From assembly GCF_001949145.1 (NCBI RefSeq), contig NW_019091363.1, positions 2,452,902 to 2,516,901 on the forward strand: a DNA stretch of 64,000 nucleotides. The letters run 5' to 3'. Source of the DNA: Acanthaster planci. Taxonomy: Eukaryota; Echinodermata; Asteroidea; Valvatida; Acanthasteridae. Under the pieces are notes generated by a model. It had not been told where the DNA came from and made no database searches. It saw only the letters and a list, made by a program, of their open reading frames with translations. The number at the start of each line of letters is the position of its first letter. Position 1 is the first letter of the stretch. This document shows positions 37,794-52,900 of the stretch, piece after piece. Both the position numbers and the translations under genes were made by a program.

Positions 37794-37919
37794 ATGAGAA
37801 ATTGTTGCTGTTCAAAAAACTGGGCTTATGTGTTCAGCGTGCTGGGAGCAGTTCTGATTATACTCGGTGGGGTACTGGTCGTAGTCATTAATAATTTTAT
37901 CGACACTACAGTTGAAAAG
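37794..37919 (+). CDS. SCARB2: exon 1: N-tail and TM1
   Basis: Encodes residues 1-42, from MRNCCCSKNWAY through a hydrophobic run (VLGAVLIILGGVLVVVI) to DTTVEK. The start is fixed by the in-frame TAA at 37743. The donor is AAG|GTAAGG and the phase is 0. Intron 1 is 3808 bp. Confidence 0.92.
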
Positions 37920-40900
37920 GTAAGGCTTATCATTTCGACACGATTAGGCCTATCTCTTTACTAAAGACTCGTTAATGTGTAATAGTTATTGTTTCTAAAT
38001 ATGTCGTTTTTGTGGATTGCTCTTTTCCAAACAATAATAAATGATCATTGTGGGTAATCGATTGTTCCTATGACTGAAATTCTACAAGTGCGATTTTAAT
38101 CTGTTTACTAAATACAGATCTGTAAATACTAAGGATTACTAAAGTTAGCCCGGTTACGGTCGACTAGCACTTACGGTTTTTAGTATTTTTTTAATCTGAT
38201 TCATATTACTAGTTTCATGACATTATTCCGTTTACCCAGATCTATGAATACTTTAAAAGTACATCAAGGTTGGCTAGGTGATGCTTATGCAGGCTTATGC
38301 ACTGAGTGCCCCAACAGCAGACCGATGTTGTAATGACGTCGTCATAACTTCAGGCGGTGACCAAGTTAATGTTGAAAAAACGTCCATATCTGACGTCTTT
38401 CTGGCGGCATGTTTGCACCCGGGGCCGACGTCAGGATGACGTATAACTCACAGGTTGAGAAGACGTTAAATTGACGTTAAAATGCCACGAAAACGTCAAT
38501 TGACATTGAGGCGATGCTGTTTCTTGATTATTATACTTTCAGTCGACGTTTATTCGGCCTTTTCTTATTTTCTTTTTTCGCGTCCAGCCGACGTTGAAAT
38601 GACGTCCTATGGACTAAAATATAACCTACCGGTACCTATTACTTCTGGAAGCCTCCCCTAGGGTCGGGATTTCCATTTATTTGTTAACAAATCGAACTTT
38701 TGTCAACTTGCTCATGTAACCAGAGACTACATCTTTACACCCTGTTCTATTTTTCAGAATCACACTTTGATAATTCAAAAACGGAGCTGTTTCTGTTCAA
38801 TAGCCTTCCTAAAGTAATCATCGAGGGTAGACAAAAACAAAAAAATTCATTCACACGACAATATTATTTTTTCCGGCAATGAATGGCGTTTATATGCAAA
38901 ACTACATTTACAAAGCGAAACATCTGTAAAAAAAAATCGAATGCCTGCGAAACTAATGAAAAAGGGCAAAATCACTCGGGAAATGTGCAAACGCCACATT
39001 CGTATTGACATGCAAATTAAAGTCACACAGAGATTACATACGGACGTCCACCCGACGTCAAAACGTGGACCGTTGATTAACGTCAGATATTGACCATATT
39101 CGGTTCAACGTTCAAAGGTGGACTTCAAACCAACGTCACATTTCGACAAAAAAACTGACGTCCATGCTGACCAACTCTGCGACGCACACAGAAATAAAGC
39201 AGTTACATGTATACGTCTGTAGCTAACGTTTGTCCAACGTCTGATACCGAGCCTTGGGCCAACATCGGTCCGCTGCCTGGGTGCCTACCCCTATACAACT
39301 GAGTGTCAAAACTCTCACCCAATGCCTCGAGATAGCTTCTTTTAAATGTCTCTTTAAAGGCTGAAACAAACCAACCTATTAAGAACTGTTTCACCGCAAG
39401 GTGTCTAATGACGACCAAGAGGCTCCAAAAATTTCCAAGGGCTGGAACTGAGGTTGAACAGTTGAAGGAATTTTCCACACTTGTTTTTGCGCCTCCAAAC
39501 ATAGCTCTGGGTTTTTCAAATTGAGTACAGAAAAATAGTTTAAAAAATGCTTTTGAAAAGTTTATCATAAAAAGAATGGTCAGTTTCACTTTTAGCACAT
39601 AAAACACTGAATAAATGAAATTGTGCCACTTCGATTTCTAGTTTATGCTGAATATGATCCGTGAGTCCAGGTATTAAAGCCTACTCGCCTGTACACCCGT
39701 AATTTTATAGATCTTCAAATTCTTCAAAAGAATCCCCGTTTTACCAACATTTCAAAGTCGATTCTCATTTCGAAGGCACGACCTTTTATATAGCTCTCCA
39801 CACAAATATAAATAAGATGAATAATCAACAGGAAAGCCATGGCAACAAGTTATTTTATGTTAAGCAGAGTGGAAACTCCTTCAGGGTGCAAATACTTTGG
39901 AAAATGTTAAAAGCCGAGGACTTTGGACAGGGGCATGTATTTTTCAAGAGAGGCATAAGGGTTTGTACGATGCATCCAACGAATGGTTCAGTTGCTATCG
40001 AATGATTTAAACCGAGAAGGATGTATAACATTCAAGCCCAGGCGGGAATCATTTTGGCGAGTTGGATTACTCCACAGCACGAGCACATACTCAGTGTTTT
40101 TCTTTACTTTTAACAAAAGGTGAGAAATTTAACGATATGACTGTGACAACTGGTTTTGTGCCATTATTTTAATATGCACATTAACGTATTGTGCATTTAG
40201 AAAAGAATCTTATATTAGGATGTTTTCCTCTCTGAGACATATGCCACAAAGAAGTTCAAAGTTTAGAACAAATAAATGACCCAATGAAATTGTCAGTGAA
40301 TGTGATAAATAGAGATATAACAATAATGATCAGAATGATTTTTTAAAGATTTCCAAATCTAAAATAGTGCTTCACCAGAACAATGAAAAATAACCTGTCT
40401 TAACCCCCTTTTTAAAATAAAGAATTCTCAAAATATCTCTTATTGGTGAGAATGCATCTTTTTCATTACACAGAGATGCACAACTGACTGGTTCCTCATC
40501 AAACATAGTTCCATTATAATATAGAATACATTAATTGCCCAAATATAGTTGAGTAAAAGTGTAAAAAATGCAAATGGATTCTAAAACTGCAAAATTGACG
40601 GTTCTTCAGTTATTTTCGAACATTTCGGCTGTTATATTTCGGCGTTTATACTGTCCGGCATTATTTCATAGTAGGATAGACGTGAATTGACATGTTGTGT
40701 TGCGTTGCGTAGCGTTGCGTTGTGTTGTGTGAATGAACTTTTACTCACAAGTCATTGCATCTTGTATCTATATAATCATATCTTGGTGACCCTCGACCTA
40801 CTGTAAGTTTTACGCAAACTATACTGATTACATGAAGTTATCTGCAGTGGTACGATGTTGCTATTTACACAGTTTACGTTCACTATCCATTGAGTACTAT

Positions 40901-43900
40901 CGATACTGTCAGGCGCACAGTCTCAATGTGGGTACAAATTCAAGCATATAACGAAAATGCTGTTTCATTTTCTGCTCAAGTCGGGGAGGATCGATGTCCT
41001 TAATCACAAGATATCACAAAAGGCCCCAAGGCAGCTGGGCCGAAACACCTCCTCCGTGGACATTTTCTCAGTATCACTACCATGCATTTTGTTTCGCGCT
41101 CAGTCACACAGTCAGTGTGTTCGATTAACTTCCAAGGGGCACCACCCTAACCTGGCTGGCGTGCGTGCTGTGGGATACGCAAAACGGGGGAAGGAGGTTG
41201 AATCTGAGTAAACTTTAATCGCATTGAACCCACTGTCCTAGCGAAATAAATAATGGCAAATTTTCGAAGACGGGCCCTGCTGAAACATCTCAATTCTTTC
41301 ACTCGCAATGCCAACAAAGATTTTCTGAGGAAACGAATTGTGTGAGAAATAACTATGTCCATCATTGAGAGTATTTATTTTAATTGTCTTTTAACTTTGC
41401 TGATGCGTAAAAAAGGATTTATTTCACTCAGTTTTTGTCGGGTTTCGATCACATTCGTGACTGCAAGGCCGACACCTGAAGGTGGTCTTCGCTGAGTGGA
41501 GGATTATTGAAAAAACAAAACCTAGAACATTATATTCAAGCATTGTGTGAGGTAACAGTCGTCAAAAATCACGCTGCAGAAAATTGTATCCCAAATTATT
41601 TTTTTCAGAACTGCAATGGAATTGCAACTATAAAAGGAAAGTAAAGGCAGGGAACGTCGCAGAACAATCCTTTGAATTTTCAGTATGGACGATGACTGCA
41701 TCAGTAGCCAATGTTATTCCTTTATAGGACACGACTTTGGTAGAAGGGTCGACATCGTTTGAAACCTGGGTGGAGGCGCCAACTCCGGTCTACATGCAAT
41801 ACTACGTCTGGAATCTCACTAACAGAGAAGAATTTTTGAACGGAAGTAAGCCTGCCTTTGAAGAAGTTGGCCCTTATACTTACAGGTATGTGGCGATGAA
41901 GATCTCACACGGGGTGTCCTAAACTACCACAAGCAGGACATCGTTCTGAATTACTCAGTGCACGTTTTCCATGAGTAAATACTGTATTTGATTTCATCGT
42001 CCTTCAACTGATATCGATAAGACGACGTGGTCACGTATGATAATCAGGTACAAACGGAATCAATCTTAAGAAAACTGATTTGATTCAAGAGAAGCAGTGT
42101 TATGCCTAGCTCTGTCAAAGAGAGAGATGTTTAAAGTCTCGCTTCTTGAAGGAAACATTCAATGGAAATTCAGCTCAACCTGTTTAATAGATTTTCCATT
42201 CTCGGGAAATCCTTTCATCAATAAATTGTAGAGGGCGCTATTTTTCATTTGTCACAAAAGGCACTTCTGGTCAAAGGCGCATATAAGTACAAAAATTCCA
42301 CTTTCACAATGGAGCCTGAAAGTAAGAGGTCATACGGCGAGTCCCTGGAACCCTTTGCAGTTCACTGTAGCCAGCAAGCAGTTTGCAGCAGATTTGTATT
42401 TCATACTTACAGGAGAACAAGAATGAATGGGAACGCTGGGAAGATTCAGTAGATGGGTTCTAGATACAGTTTGGCTGGCCTGATGTAGTTCTTGTCAGCT
42501 TTGGACTTCAGAATCTTTCGTAATTAAAAGGCAATTATTTCTTTAAGTTCATTTTGTTGAAAACTGTAACATGCTAAGCTTAGTTTGCCCTCTTTCTGTG
42601 CAAGTTTATACTTACAGATATATCAGAAAATAATTTTGAATATAACTTTGCATGTGCAATAACACCGACTTGTACTGGTCATCATGTATTATGGATTTTC
42701 GGAAGTAAGGAGGTCAATATCCAGCAAGATATTTCTTCCAAGTCAGGCATTTTTTTCAGTTTCTATTAATATGTTGTTTTAAAAATTATTAAAAAAGCCT
42801 TCTTGCGGGAATGGTTATTTGCAACTTGGAGCACACCGGTAACACACTGAGTGGTGAGACCACCGGGTGCCTTCAAGGTGGGTGACACTTTGTTAAAAAT
42901 CCACTGCAAGAAACTAATCTCTTTGATCTCACCGGTAGTTTGGGTATACAGACCACATGCATTCGTTCAATTTCACTCATCACTCTCTCATCTTAGGCGA
43001 TCCAGCTATCGAACTATTCAGCTATTAAAATCTAGTCCTGAATCTTCCCATTCTCAACACAATACGATTGTTTTACTCATGTCCATTGTCAATTTTTGAC
43101 AGTTAAACGACCACAACGAGCTACAAAGCACATGTCCATTGTCAATTTTGACAGTTAAACGACCACAACGAGCTACAAAGCATATGCCTAAACACCGAAA
43201 TGCATTAATTACCTTTGCTTCCTAATTTATAGGCTATACCGTCACACAGTTACGAATTAAAGATGTCTTCTACCAGATATTCCTGCAATACATGCCAATG
43301 ATTCGATAATACTGTGCGTTATTTTTAAGTGGAAAAAGTTTATAGTGTGTATTTCAGACCAAGGTCTATGCCCAATATTGTAATACATGCCTTGTCCAGT
43401 GAACATGATTATATGAGTTGTGTATTTGATAACTCAAAGTGGACTTTGTCACAATATTAAATTTATCTGAACAAGCTCGAGTCAGGTAGTAAACAGAAAA
43501 GCGAGTGTCCTGCTTGTAAATACCTACGGTAGCTATATTTTAGGGTTGAAGTGCACGATATTCAATGTAAAGTAAATCACTAACATAGGCAAACGGGCTA
43601 TAAATAATACATCTAAATCAATATCCTACTGTGTTTAAATATGTTATAGGTTTTCCCGGCCAATTAATCATCTTCGCTCACGAATTAGCGACAGTTTCAT
43701 TCAAATTAACACAAAATAGATTGGCGATCTTGATCACCATTCAAAGAGCAAAACTGATGAATCAATTTCATTCTAAGAGCAGGCGGTTGCACAATCTCGT
43801 TATTCAAAATGTGAAGGGTCAGCATTCAAGTTGGAAAAACCTCAAAAGCATTCAAATTTGAGCGGACACTCCTGCGGTTATGTGTTGTGGCGTTCAATTT

Positions 43901-46900
43901 CGTGAATCGGCAAGCATTTGTGAGATTCGTGCAATGTTATTCATTAAACGTTGAATCCTTTTTTCTTCATGACTAATTTATGCAAAATATTTCATGAAAG
44001 GAACCGTTGGTTCACATTTAGAGATCTCTATAAAAATAACGATTGATCAATGTCTATTTGCTAATTTGCTAATTCGCATTTTGATTCTGGTTGAATTGTT
44101 GTGTAAAGAATGAACAACAGCGAAGTAAAATTATCACACCAATGTACAAATGATGTGAAAAATAGAATGAATCATGAAAACAAAAAACTACTTTAACAAT
44201 GTAACAAAGAAAGAAACTAAGCCATTGTTTAAGAGAATCCAAAATCTTAGTATACATGCATATTTACGGAGAAAGAGCGTGTTTATTGTGTATAATATAA
44301 ATAAATTACAAATCAGTAAAAAGTGCATCTAAAGGATTTTTCTTTCAGCATCCGTGATGAAGGTTAAGAGAGAGTTAAATTTCTACATTTTGATTAAATA
44401 GGCAATCAGTATTAGCCAGAGAGCAAAATTAATGTACTGTATTCTTGATGTGTATTTTCAGTTAAAAAATATATATATACATACACTCAAGTCACCACTG
44501 CTAGCGTGTTTTCTATTTGTAATCTCCCTTTCTGTTCTACACGCATCTTAACTTGCCCTATATTCCTCTTATCTTGAAGTTTTTTTTTTTCAATTTGAAG
44601 GCTCAAAAGGCGAACATGATTGCCCATAGACGAAAACAAAATTAAAAATCGGGAGGAATTTTTTGTTCCAGTCACCCAGTGCGAAATCGAATGACAGTTA
44701 TGCACTGTTCAATTGAATGAAATTAGTTATAAATTGTATTTGTTACGGTACACTATTCGACAACTGTAAACGAATTTGAAGGCTCTGTCGTAATATGCAA
44801 AGGAAATATGGGAGCAACCATCTGGGGGAAAATGGTTGGAATACGAATGAACAATAAAGAATTTGACTCTGAAGGAGACGAATTCGGCCGGGAAAGCCTA
44901 TATTTTCTGTGATGACTTATCTTGGTTTTTCTCAGGGAGATCAGAAGGAAAACTAACATCTCCTTCAATGACGAAGATGGAACTGTGAGGTTTTATGTTT
45001 ACAAGGCCTACATTTTTGATCGAGAGCAGTCAGTGGGATGGGACAATGACACGTTTTCCACTGTGGATCTTTTGACCATCGTGAGTTGTCATTCTTTTAT
45101 CAAATATGTTACGTTTCTGTTTGTTCTCGATCCTCAAAACACTATACTTTTATAAGTGATAAAGCTATTAGAGAAGTTTTCAATCCATATACTTTTGAAT
45201 TACGTTAAAAATGTTCAGCTTAAAGTCTATCCGCTGTGACACATCTGTTTACTTTTCGTCATCCATTCTGTTCGACAATCATTTCCATCACAAGACACAG
45301 GTCTTAAAGGGCATAGGTCGTGTTACGGTCCCTGTGATGCACGTGCTTCTGGTTGCTCAGTTTCATCTAACACCGGCAAAAGGGCACCACTCATCTCCGG
45401 TGCTGCCTTGTTTGGCAAAGCATATAAAGCTCAGAATTTGATGGATTACATAGGCCGCAATCGTTGCCGTATTGCCAAGTATTATTTGTTAGGAATGACC
45501 GACGAGACGGACATGATCGGAGCCGCTGGAGGATCGGCGGAAATGAAACGGCTTAAAGTATGATAAACATGAGGTGTCAGACTGAACTGGATATGATCTG
45601 AAATGACTGCGGCTAACATTTGGGACATCCTGCACGGTGAAAGGGAAACAAAAACAAGGGCAGAATAATCTCCTATGGAAATCAAATTCTAATTGAAACA
45701 CAACATGAAACAAAAATGAATTCATTCGGTGGGAAAAAATGCATGAAGTTCCACAAATCAGCTAAATAATAGTGAAGCAGCAAGGGTAGGCCCTACTTCA
45801 AGCTCATTGATGAGCGATGCTCGTACGAAGAGAACACGTCACTGAGCGGGGCAAGTGGCCACACTGTGAAGGCTGACCAAGCCACCTGATGGTGTAAAAA
45901 AAGGGATGCGGATTTCTGCGTCTTTAAGATACCTGACACAAATTAGATTAACGCATTTCACTGTGTGCGGCAAAAATAGGTCAAGCGCATTAATTCATTA
46001 TCCTACAGTTGCGTGATCAGTCACAATCATGACAGCAAGTAAAAAGCTATAGTACAGTTTTTCATCCTGTCAAAACTTAGCTCTTTACAAAAGGGCGGCG
46101 TCCAATATTCTACCCATAAAAGCAAAGTCGCTTAAATGCAATAAATTATCCTTGTCCGATACCCATCATGTAGAAATATTCTTCCAAAAATCTTATCAGT
46201 AAATGTCATATGTTGAAGGAAAAGATTGCTTGTGACCATGCACGTGCATTACTTTTTAACCATTCAAGCAGTTCTACGCCCCGACTGGTAACGTTATTAC
46301 TGCAGTGTCATCTTCACCTGTCAATTATATTGTTTTCTTTTTGTCATATCTTGTGCCGCTGGTTGCAAGTCTTTTTTACAAAATATATTAAACACGACTG
46401 CTGTTTTGGTTTCTGCTTTTTTCGACGTAATCTTATCAGAACAATTTGTACTGGCTAAGGAAAAACTGCTAGGATCACGACCAACGACATGCTTCTTTAA
46501 ACTGCTAGCCAGTCTCCAAGGAGATATCACTGTTTCGCAGTTCTCATTTCCTATATATGTACTCTCTGCACGGAGAGTGCATATTAAACCTAGACTCAAT
46601 CCGTCGTTAATAAACTGTGCAGGTTGCCAGTACATGCTTACTTATGAGGAAAAATGTACTACCGGGAAAAAAAGCACATTTTAGGCTCTAATTAAAACAT
46701 TGCAAATTTTGACATCATTGATTTTTTAAATTTTTAAATCACTTGAAGTGCATGTTTACTTATGAGAAAATGTACTACTGGGAAAAAAGCACATTTTAGG
46801 CTCTATTTAAAACATTGCAAATTTTGACGTCATTGATTTAAATCGGTGATTTAAATCAAAGCGATCGAAATCGGCCCAAGCGGCGTGTCAAGCCTTTTAG

Positions 46901-49900
46901 CATAACAATTTTGTTTTCATCAAAGGTGACTAGTGCATTTATCTCTCCAGACATTTGGCCATTTGATGACATACGATGACATGGGCAAATATTTGCACAA
47001 ACTGATTCACGGAGGATCCCAGGCAGATTTCATAATTGACGTGTCGGTAAGTACAAAAAGTCACAAGACAGTAGACTGTCGTGAGATCTGAAGTTTAGTG
47101 TTGAACTGTCCATAGAGGAATAAGAACAAGGGTTGCCAAGACACCGGTCCAAGGAATGTTAGTTGCATCTTAGGAACATGGTATCCGATTTGGCGGCACA
47201 AGTAAAGTGTTGCACGGCATGGATAACGTTGGTATCAATTTAACACCTTCTGTGTCGATCTTGTGCTGTATGGATTACGATGGCGTTGAATGAATACTAA
47301 TTTAACACTCCATTACAGTTTTGCAGTGCGATATTTTACCCGTGAGTGGATAAGTACCCGCTTTAGTTTATTCAATCGTTTTGTTTTACATACCCACTTC
47401 TGAAAAACATTTCTCCGGAAGTATGAAAAATTTGTAGTTTGAGTAACGTTGCCCATGAATTTGAGCGCCAACTGCAAGCTTCTTAGCGGGTGATGTCAGA
47501 TTAGAGCACGCAACAACTTACAGTGGGCTATTGTCATATATAACTCGTTACCAATTAAATGACAACAAATTGGTAATAATCTCTTGGTCTGAATGCATGA
47601 TTAAAGTATTTAAAAATAATTGCAGGTGGTTATTTTTAAACACCATAATCATACGCAGTAGCATCACCAAGGCTGCTGTTATACCTATATCTGGTTCGTA
47701 AGTGACTTCGTTACAAAGGCGGACGCGCCACGATTTGCAGGCTCCCACTGGACTGATGTTGCGCATTAACTTCCGGTTCCATGGTTACACGGCGATCAAT
47801 GTATTTAATTCTATGTGCAGTGCATGTGCAGGAGGCGTGGTTTAAAGTGAAGTGACGTCACACTTACAAACCGGATAGAGTATGGTATTCAATTAGATAT
47901 CGGTAATGAATGTCTTTGTGACCAACGAACAGACAAGGCACACTGTTCGGGCAATTATGGGTAACCCTGAATAATCTAGTCATCAAAAACAAAGCGGCAT
48001 GAAGACATCAGACTGACAAACACCTTGTTGAGCGGCTTCATTTTTTACGCGACAGTTTGCCATACAACATGAGGGAGGGACAGACAAGTTCACGGCAAAT
48101 AAAATACTGTTTGGCTGTGTTGACTTAAAGAAAGGGTTAACTTCGTTTCTGTTCTATCTAATTAGGTAAAGGGATTTTTGTTTGGTTTCGAGCAACCGTA
48201 TTTCAAGTTTCTGAGCGGTTTGTTACCGATTGAATTACCGGAAAAATACGGGATATTCTATGGGGTGAGTATAGTTTCATAGAAAAGAACATTCATTCTG
48301 TCACTTCATGAAAATATTCCAGCCATTGCACTGGTAAATATTCATTATTTACTTAAAAATATCCTGCCAACCCTTAGAATCCAAGAAACAGTGCCACGCT
48401 CGCGACTTTCCTTGGAATGCCCTCTGCACACACTACAATTCTCAATACAGAGTTAGCCCCCCCCGTAAAACACACAACGTAACTCAAATCTAACATTTGT
48501 TTTTTCCCAAACTTTGGTATCAAATTGAAGCTTAGGGTGTTATCTTTTCAACACTTAAAGACTTCCTTCAAATTTGATGCTGGACAGAACAAAATATGAG
48601 TGGTTACGTAATTGAATACATCTCCGCAACTCATTCGATCTAAATAAGTCTTCAGTTTGGAAAAACAACATCTTCAGCTTTATTTTGATACCAAAAGAAC
48701 AATTTCTGACAATTATTGTGGGAAACAATAAATGTTGCTTTTGGCTTGCTTTTTGGGGGCCTGGGAGGAGGTCACCCTGTAAAGGTGCTGAGTCATATCT
48801 AGTGTAAGAGTTCAAAACTAAAATTCATAAATTAAGCTTAACCCCCTAGGCTTTTCTGTCAGGCACCCTCCTCAATCCTTCAAAATCCTCCAGCAATTCC
48901 TGTCATTGTGTTGAGGCAGTGTGAATGGTATCCTGGAGGACTTCACCTACAATGTGGGCACGAATTAATGCATGGCTCAGCATAAACAGCACAAGGTCTA
49001 ACCTACAACCTTGACCCAATACATCCTTCGCAATCAGCCACACTTTTTTGCCATTCTTTCTCAACCTTACGAAACCGCCCAGAGGATTTCGAGGATTGAG
49101 GAGAGTTAAACTTTATACCCTGTTTCTGTCACGCAGTCAAACGACACAGTCCAGGAGGAATGGGTTGTATACACAGGACAAACGGACCTCTCCTTGGTCA
49201 ACCAGATCAAGACTTGGAAGAACCTAACGTCGCTTGAATACTGGAGCAACGAATATGCCAACATGCTCAACGGAACTGGTGATTAATTACGGAAACTCGA
49301 CAGGGAACCGGAACACCTATAATGGAATCAAAAGTGCTCATATATCTTCATTTACTATGGAAATCAGAATACATGTACAAGCGGGATTGGTATTTACTTA
49401 AAACACCACCAGGCAACCTTTTCCTCGATTACTCCACCACTTCCCCCGCTTTCCATTTTTCTACATTTACGATTTGAATTCAATTATTTGGGCATAATCT
49501 AGCTGAGATCCGTTGGCTATTTTAAGCCCAGCAAAATGAATTGATACTTCGAAACTGTATTGGTTCAACTGAACTAAAAATCTGTGAATTTTGGGAGGAA
49601 TAATTCTTATTCTTATGAAAATCATTTCACTCTGGCAATAGATATCGTTAATATTAATTTGTCATTTAACACTCAACTCTGATGTTACACTTTTATAGAC
49701 GGACAAGCCTTTCGTCCATACCTTGACACAACTGATGCATTATACGTCTATGTGCCAGACATATGCAGGTGAATATCTGGTTAATGTTATCTACTCAATT
49801 ACAACTGTAAACTGTACGTCGTGTTATGCAACACATTTAGCGACAAAAATATTCAGATATAAGACAAACACAAGACAATTTACCACATGTTCCCATACTT

Positions 49901-52900
49901 GACCATTCTGCAAAATAAAGGTCTGGTGTCATAGAGTATATGGGCCCCAATGAACTGCGAGGCATACCAACAGCAAAGTATTCTGCCCCGGCATTCCAGT
50001 ACGCAAGCGCGGAGGAATATCCAGACAACATAGGTTTTTGCACACCTGACGAGAGCGGGTGCACTCCAAACGGACTGCTTAACGCAACGGAGTGTAAAAG
50101 TGAGTCGAATTCAGTCATCTACTAAAGCCGTACAAAGGTTTCATGCATTTCATGAAGACGGACATTTTATGCTTCCCGTTTCCCTGGTAACACCAAATTT
50201 GACTGTTCCTCCTCCCTACAGCTGCACCTATATTCTATTCCTCTCCACATTTCCTGTACGGAAGCAGCAATCTATTAGACAGCGTAATAGGAATGAATCC
50301 AATACAACAGCAACACATGGTGGACTTCGACATCGAAACGGTAGGCTTAAAAATGGCACACAACAAATGAAATCCGTCTCATACACCCCTGGACCTGTCA
50401 CAAGCATGTTTAGATTCGATGTATGACATTTTCTGTGTCAGTAAAGACTATAACTGATCAAAGTGAGCACTAAGCAGCAGCTACTAGTGGGAAACTTAAT
50501 CTTTGAAAAACATACGCGAAGTAAAGAGCACAAAATGCTTCTCTACCTGTACGTGTAAAAATAAGTGTAAACGAATGCGTCTGTGCAATTCTTTCCAGAA
50601 TGTAATTAGGTTGTCTGGGTATTACACGAATTATCAAATCGGCATTACAATACAATATAATTTTTTTTTAATCGGAAGGTTCTTTCTTCTGTATGTTTGA
50701 AGTATTATTTTGTTTGACTTATTTTTTTTTACATTTCTCTCAAGCTCACTGGTGTTGCAATGCAAGTTTCTAACCGTTTACAAATCAATATCCGAGTCAA
50801 TCCGCTGCGCCAAATCAGGTTAGTTTTTAAAATAAACTTCGACTTTTTTTAAATTAACTCTGCAGGGTAAGCTCATACAGATTCAAAACGTAAGTTTTCT
50901 TTTCTGAATTTTGCATTTTTTTAACTGCCATGGATAAACCGGTAGAGCTTCGGGCGTCCGGTTTAAATGCCTAAGACTTTAATGTTCTGAAAACTCTCCT
51001 TTAGGCTAACAAACCTCAGTTTACGACAAGGTTTTGGAAATTGCCCGGGGAAAGAGGATTAATTGTACTCCGGCTTCAAATACAATTTACAGGAGCGATG
51101 CTGATTTGCATCAGTCATGCTACAGTCAGGGATGCAAGAATTGTCGCATCGCCAACACAGACTGGAATGTACATGTAATCAGCATTATGTTAACGAAGGA
51201 GACCGGTGTACTTCCTTTGGACCATTTTAAAAGTATTCATAGGAAAAGTGGCATTTTATGAAAGATTATAAGAGGTCAAAACTTTTTTATACTATCATTT
51301 CCTGACCTGGAGCGTGCCCACGATTCAAAACCGGGAGAAATGCAATCGAAACTGACGGGTGACGTACCACTCGAAACTACTGATACGTGAAATGCACAAT
51401 GAACATTTTACGCGATATATTTTATTCTACAGAGAGGCAAGAAATGTCCATTCCGTGTATTTTCCTTACTTCTGGCTGAACGAGGTAAGCACTGCGTCTA
51501 ATCCGATATGTTAAAATTGTTTTTCTCTTTTTTACAGACGTTATCTGCTATTCAAATTTATGTGAGTTTTGTTGTTACGGGTGACTGACAGAGCCGTTCA
51601 AAACTAATCACTCACTACATCAGCATCCATCCCTTTGAATAGATGCTTGCATTTATGCCTCCACAGGGTTCCGTCGCTTGGCAATTAAAGTACATGATAA
51701 CTGTAGTTTGTTTTCCGTAAGTCTGTCATTCAGCCTCTATTTTTGCATTCACCTCAATCAGATAGAGTACTCGTAGAGAGGGTAACAGGCAAAGATTATC
51801 TGTAAGCTCGCCTGACTCTTGTGATAACTTTCCATTAAAGGCTACAAGCTGCAAGATGAAGAAAGTCCAATGCTTAAACAAACAAGGGCACCTCTTTTCT
51901 GAATTAAAAGAAACGAGAAATGCAAATTTGACTGGAGAATTGGAAATATAGTCCCTTCTAGCTTTTCAAAAGTACGACACCTGACCCCAGAAGTTGATAA
52001 ACAGGCAGCCAGCTCAGGAGAGATGAATGCAAATGACACCACAATGAAACCAAATATAAACATTTTGACAATATTTTATGTTTTGCTATAAATAAAGACT
52101 CCCTTCTACTTTACAAAATACATAATTACGGCTTCTGCCAGAAGATCGTGGAGGACAGTGAACACAACGCACGAGAGAGGGCGTTTTGTTAACTAGCAAC
52201 GACGTCCTTTCGGAATTGTCACACCGTCACTGAGCGTACAGTACTTACGGTCAGTTTTCATAAGGAAATCAATAAATGCATGTAGGCCCTACTACAAACC
52301 TCAAAAATAAGGTGTCTCTCCATATACGTGCGTGTTTTCAGCCTGCCTTGTCCCCATAATTTATGGACAAACTGCAGGGTTAGTTAATTGAAGCTTTACA
52401 GCAATTAAATGCGGCAACAGAATTCGGAATGGATCAAAATATGTACCTGTCAAGTCAGTGTGTTCACTACCATGCCCTTGTGCACCCTTTACTTGAGAGT
52501 TCGCGCATGCGCAGTCGATAACTTTGCCACGTATTGGAGGCAGAAGACATCGGACACCGTTCCGACAGCCTTCTGTCCGCGGATGGAGACCGTAATTTAT
52601 TTTAACAAAATACAAAGAAAGTTCAGGAAGATAACCTGATAATTAAAACTTGATTAGGCAACTTTAGACCAGCGTATAAACCCAGTTGCACATACTTTGA
52701 AACAAATTCTGAAAAACCTACATTTTTTAAATTATTTTTTTTAATAAATACAACCTAAATAAAACCAGATTCGAAAGAAAATACGTCCACGATCATTCCC
52801 ATTTTAAAACCATTTCTCCAGTTTATTCTGTGTATTAAAATGTGATAAAAACATCGGTAGTATTTTCAAATTATTGCGAATTGAATATTTTGCACAAGAA

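Noticed and set aside
49935-49942. Acceptor ATAG at 49931-49934 or an ATG at 49940 as the start of exon 8
   Set aside because: Both break the incoming phase from exon 7 or drop conserved residues. The acceptor at 49919-49920 keeps phase and gives the expected family alignment.
50100-50426. 108-codon ORF
   Set aside because: It starts inside intron 8 and covers exon 9 in the wrong frame. It is a shadow of the LIMP-2-like gene.
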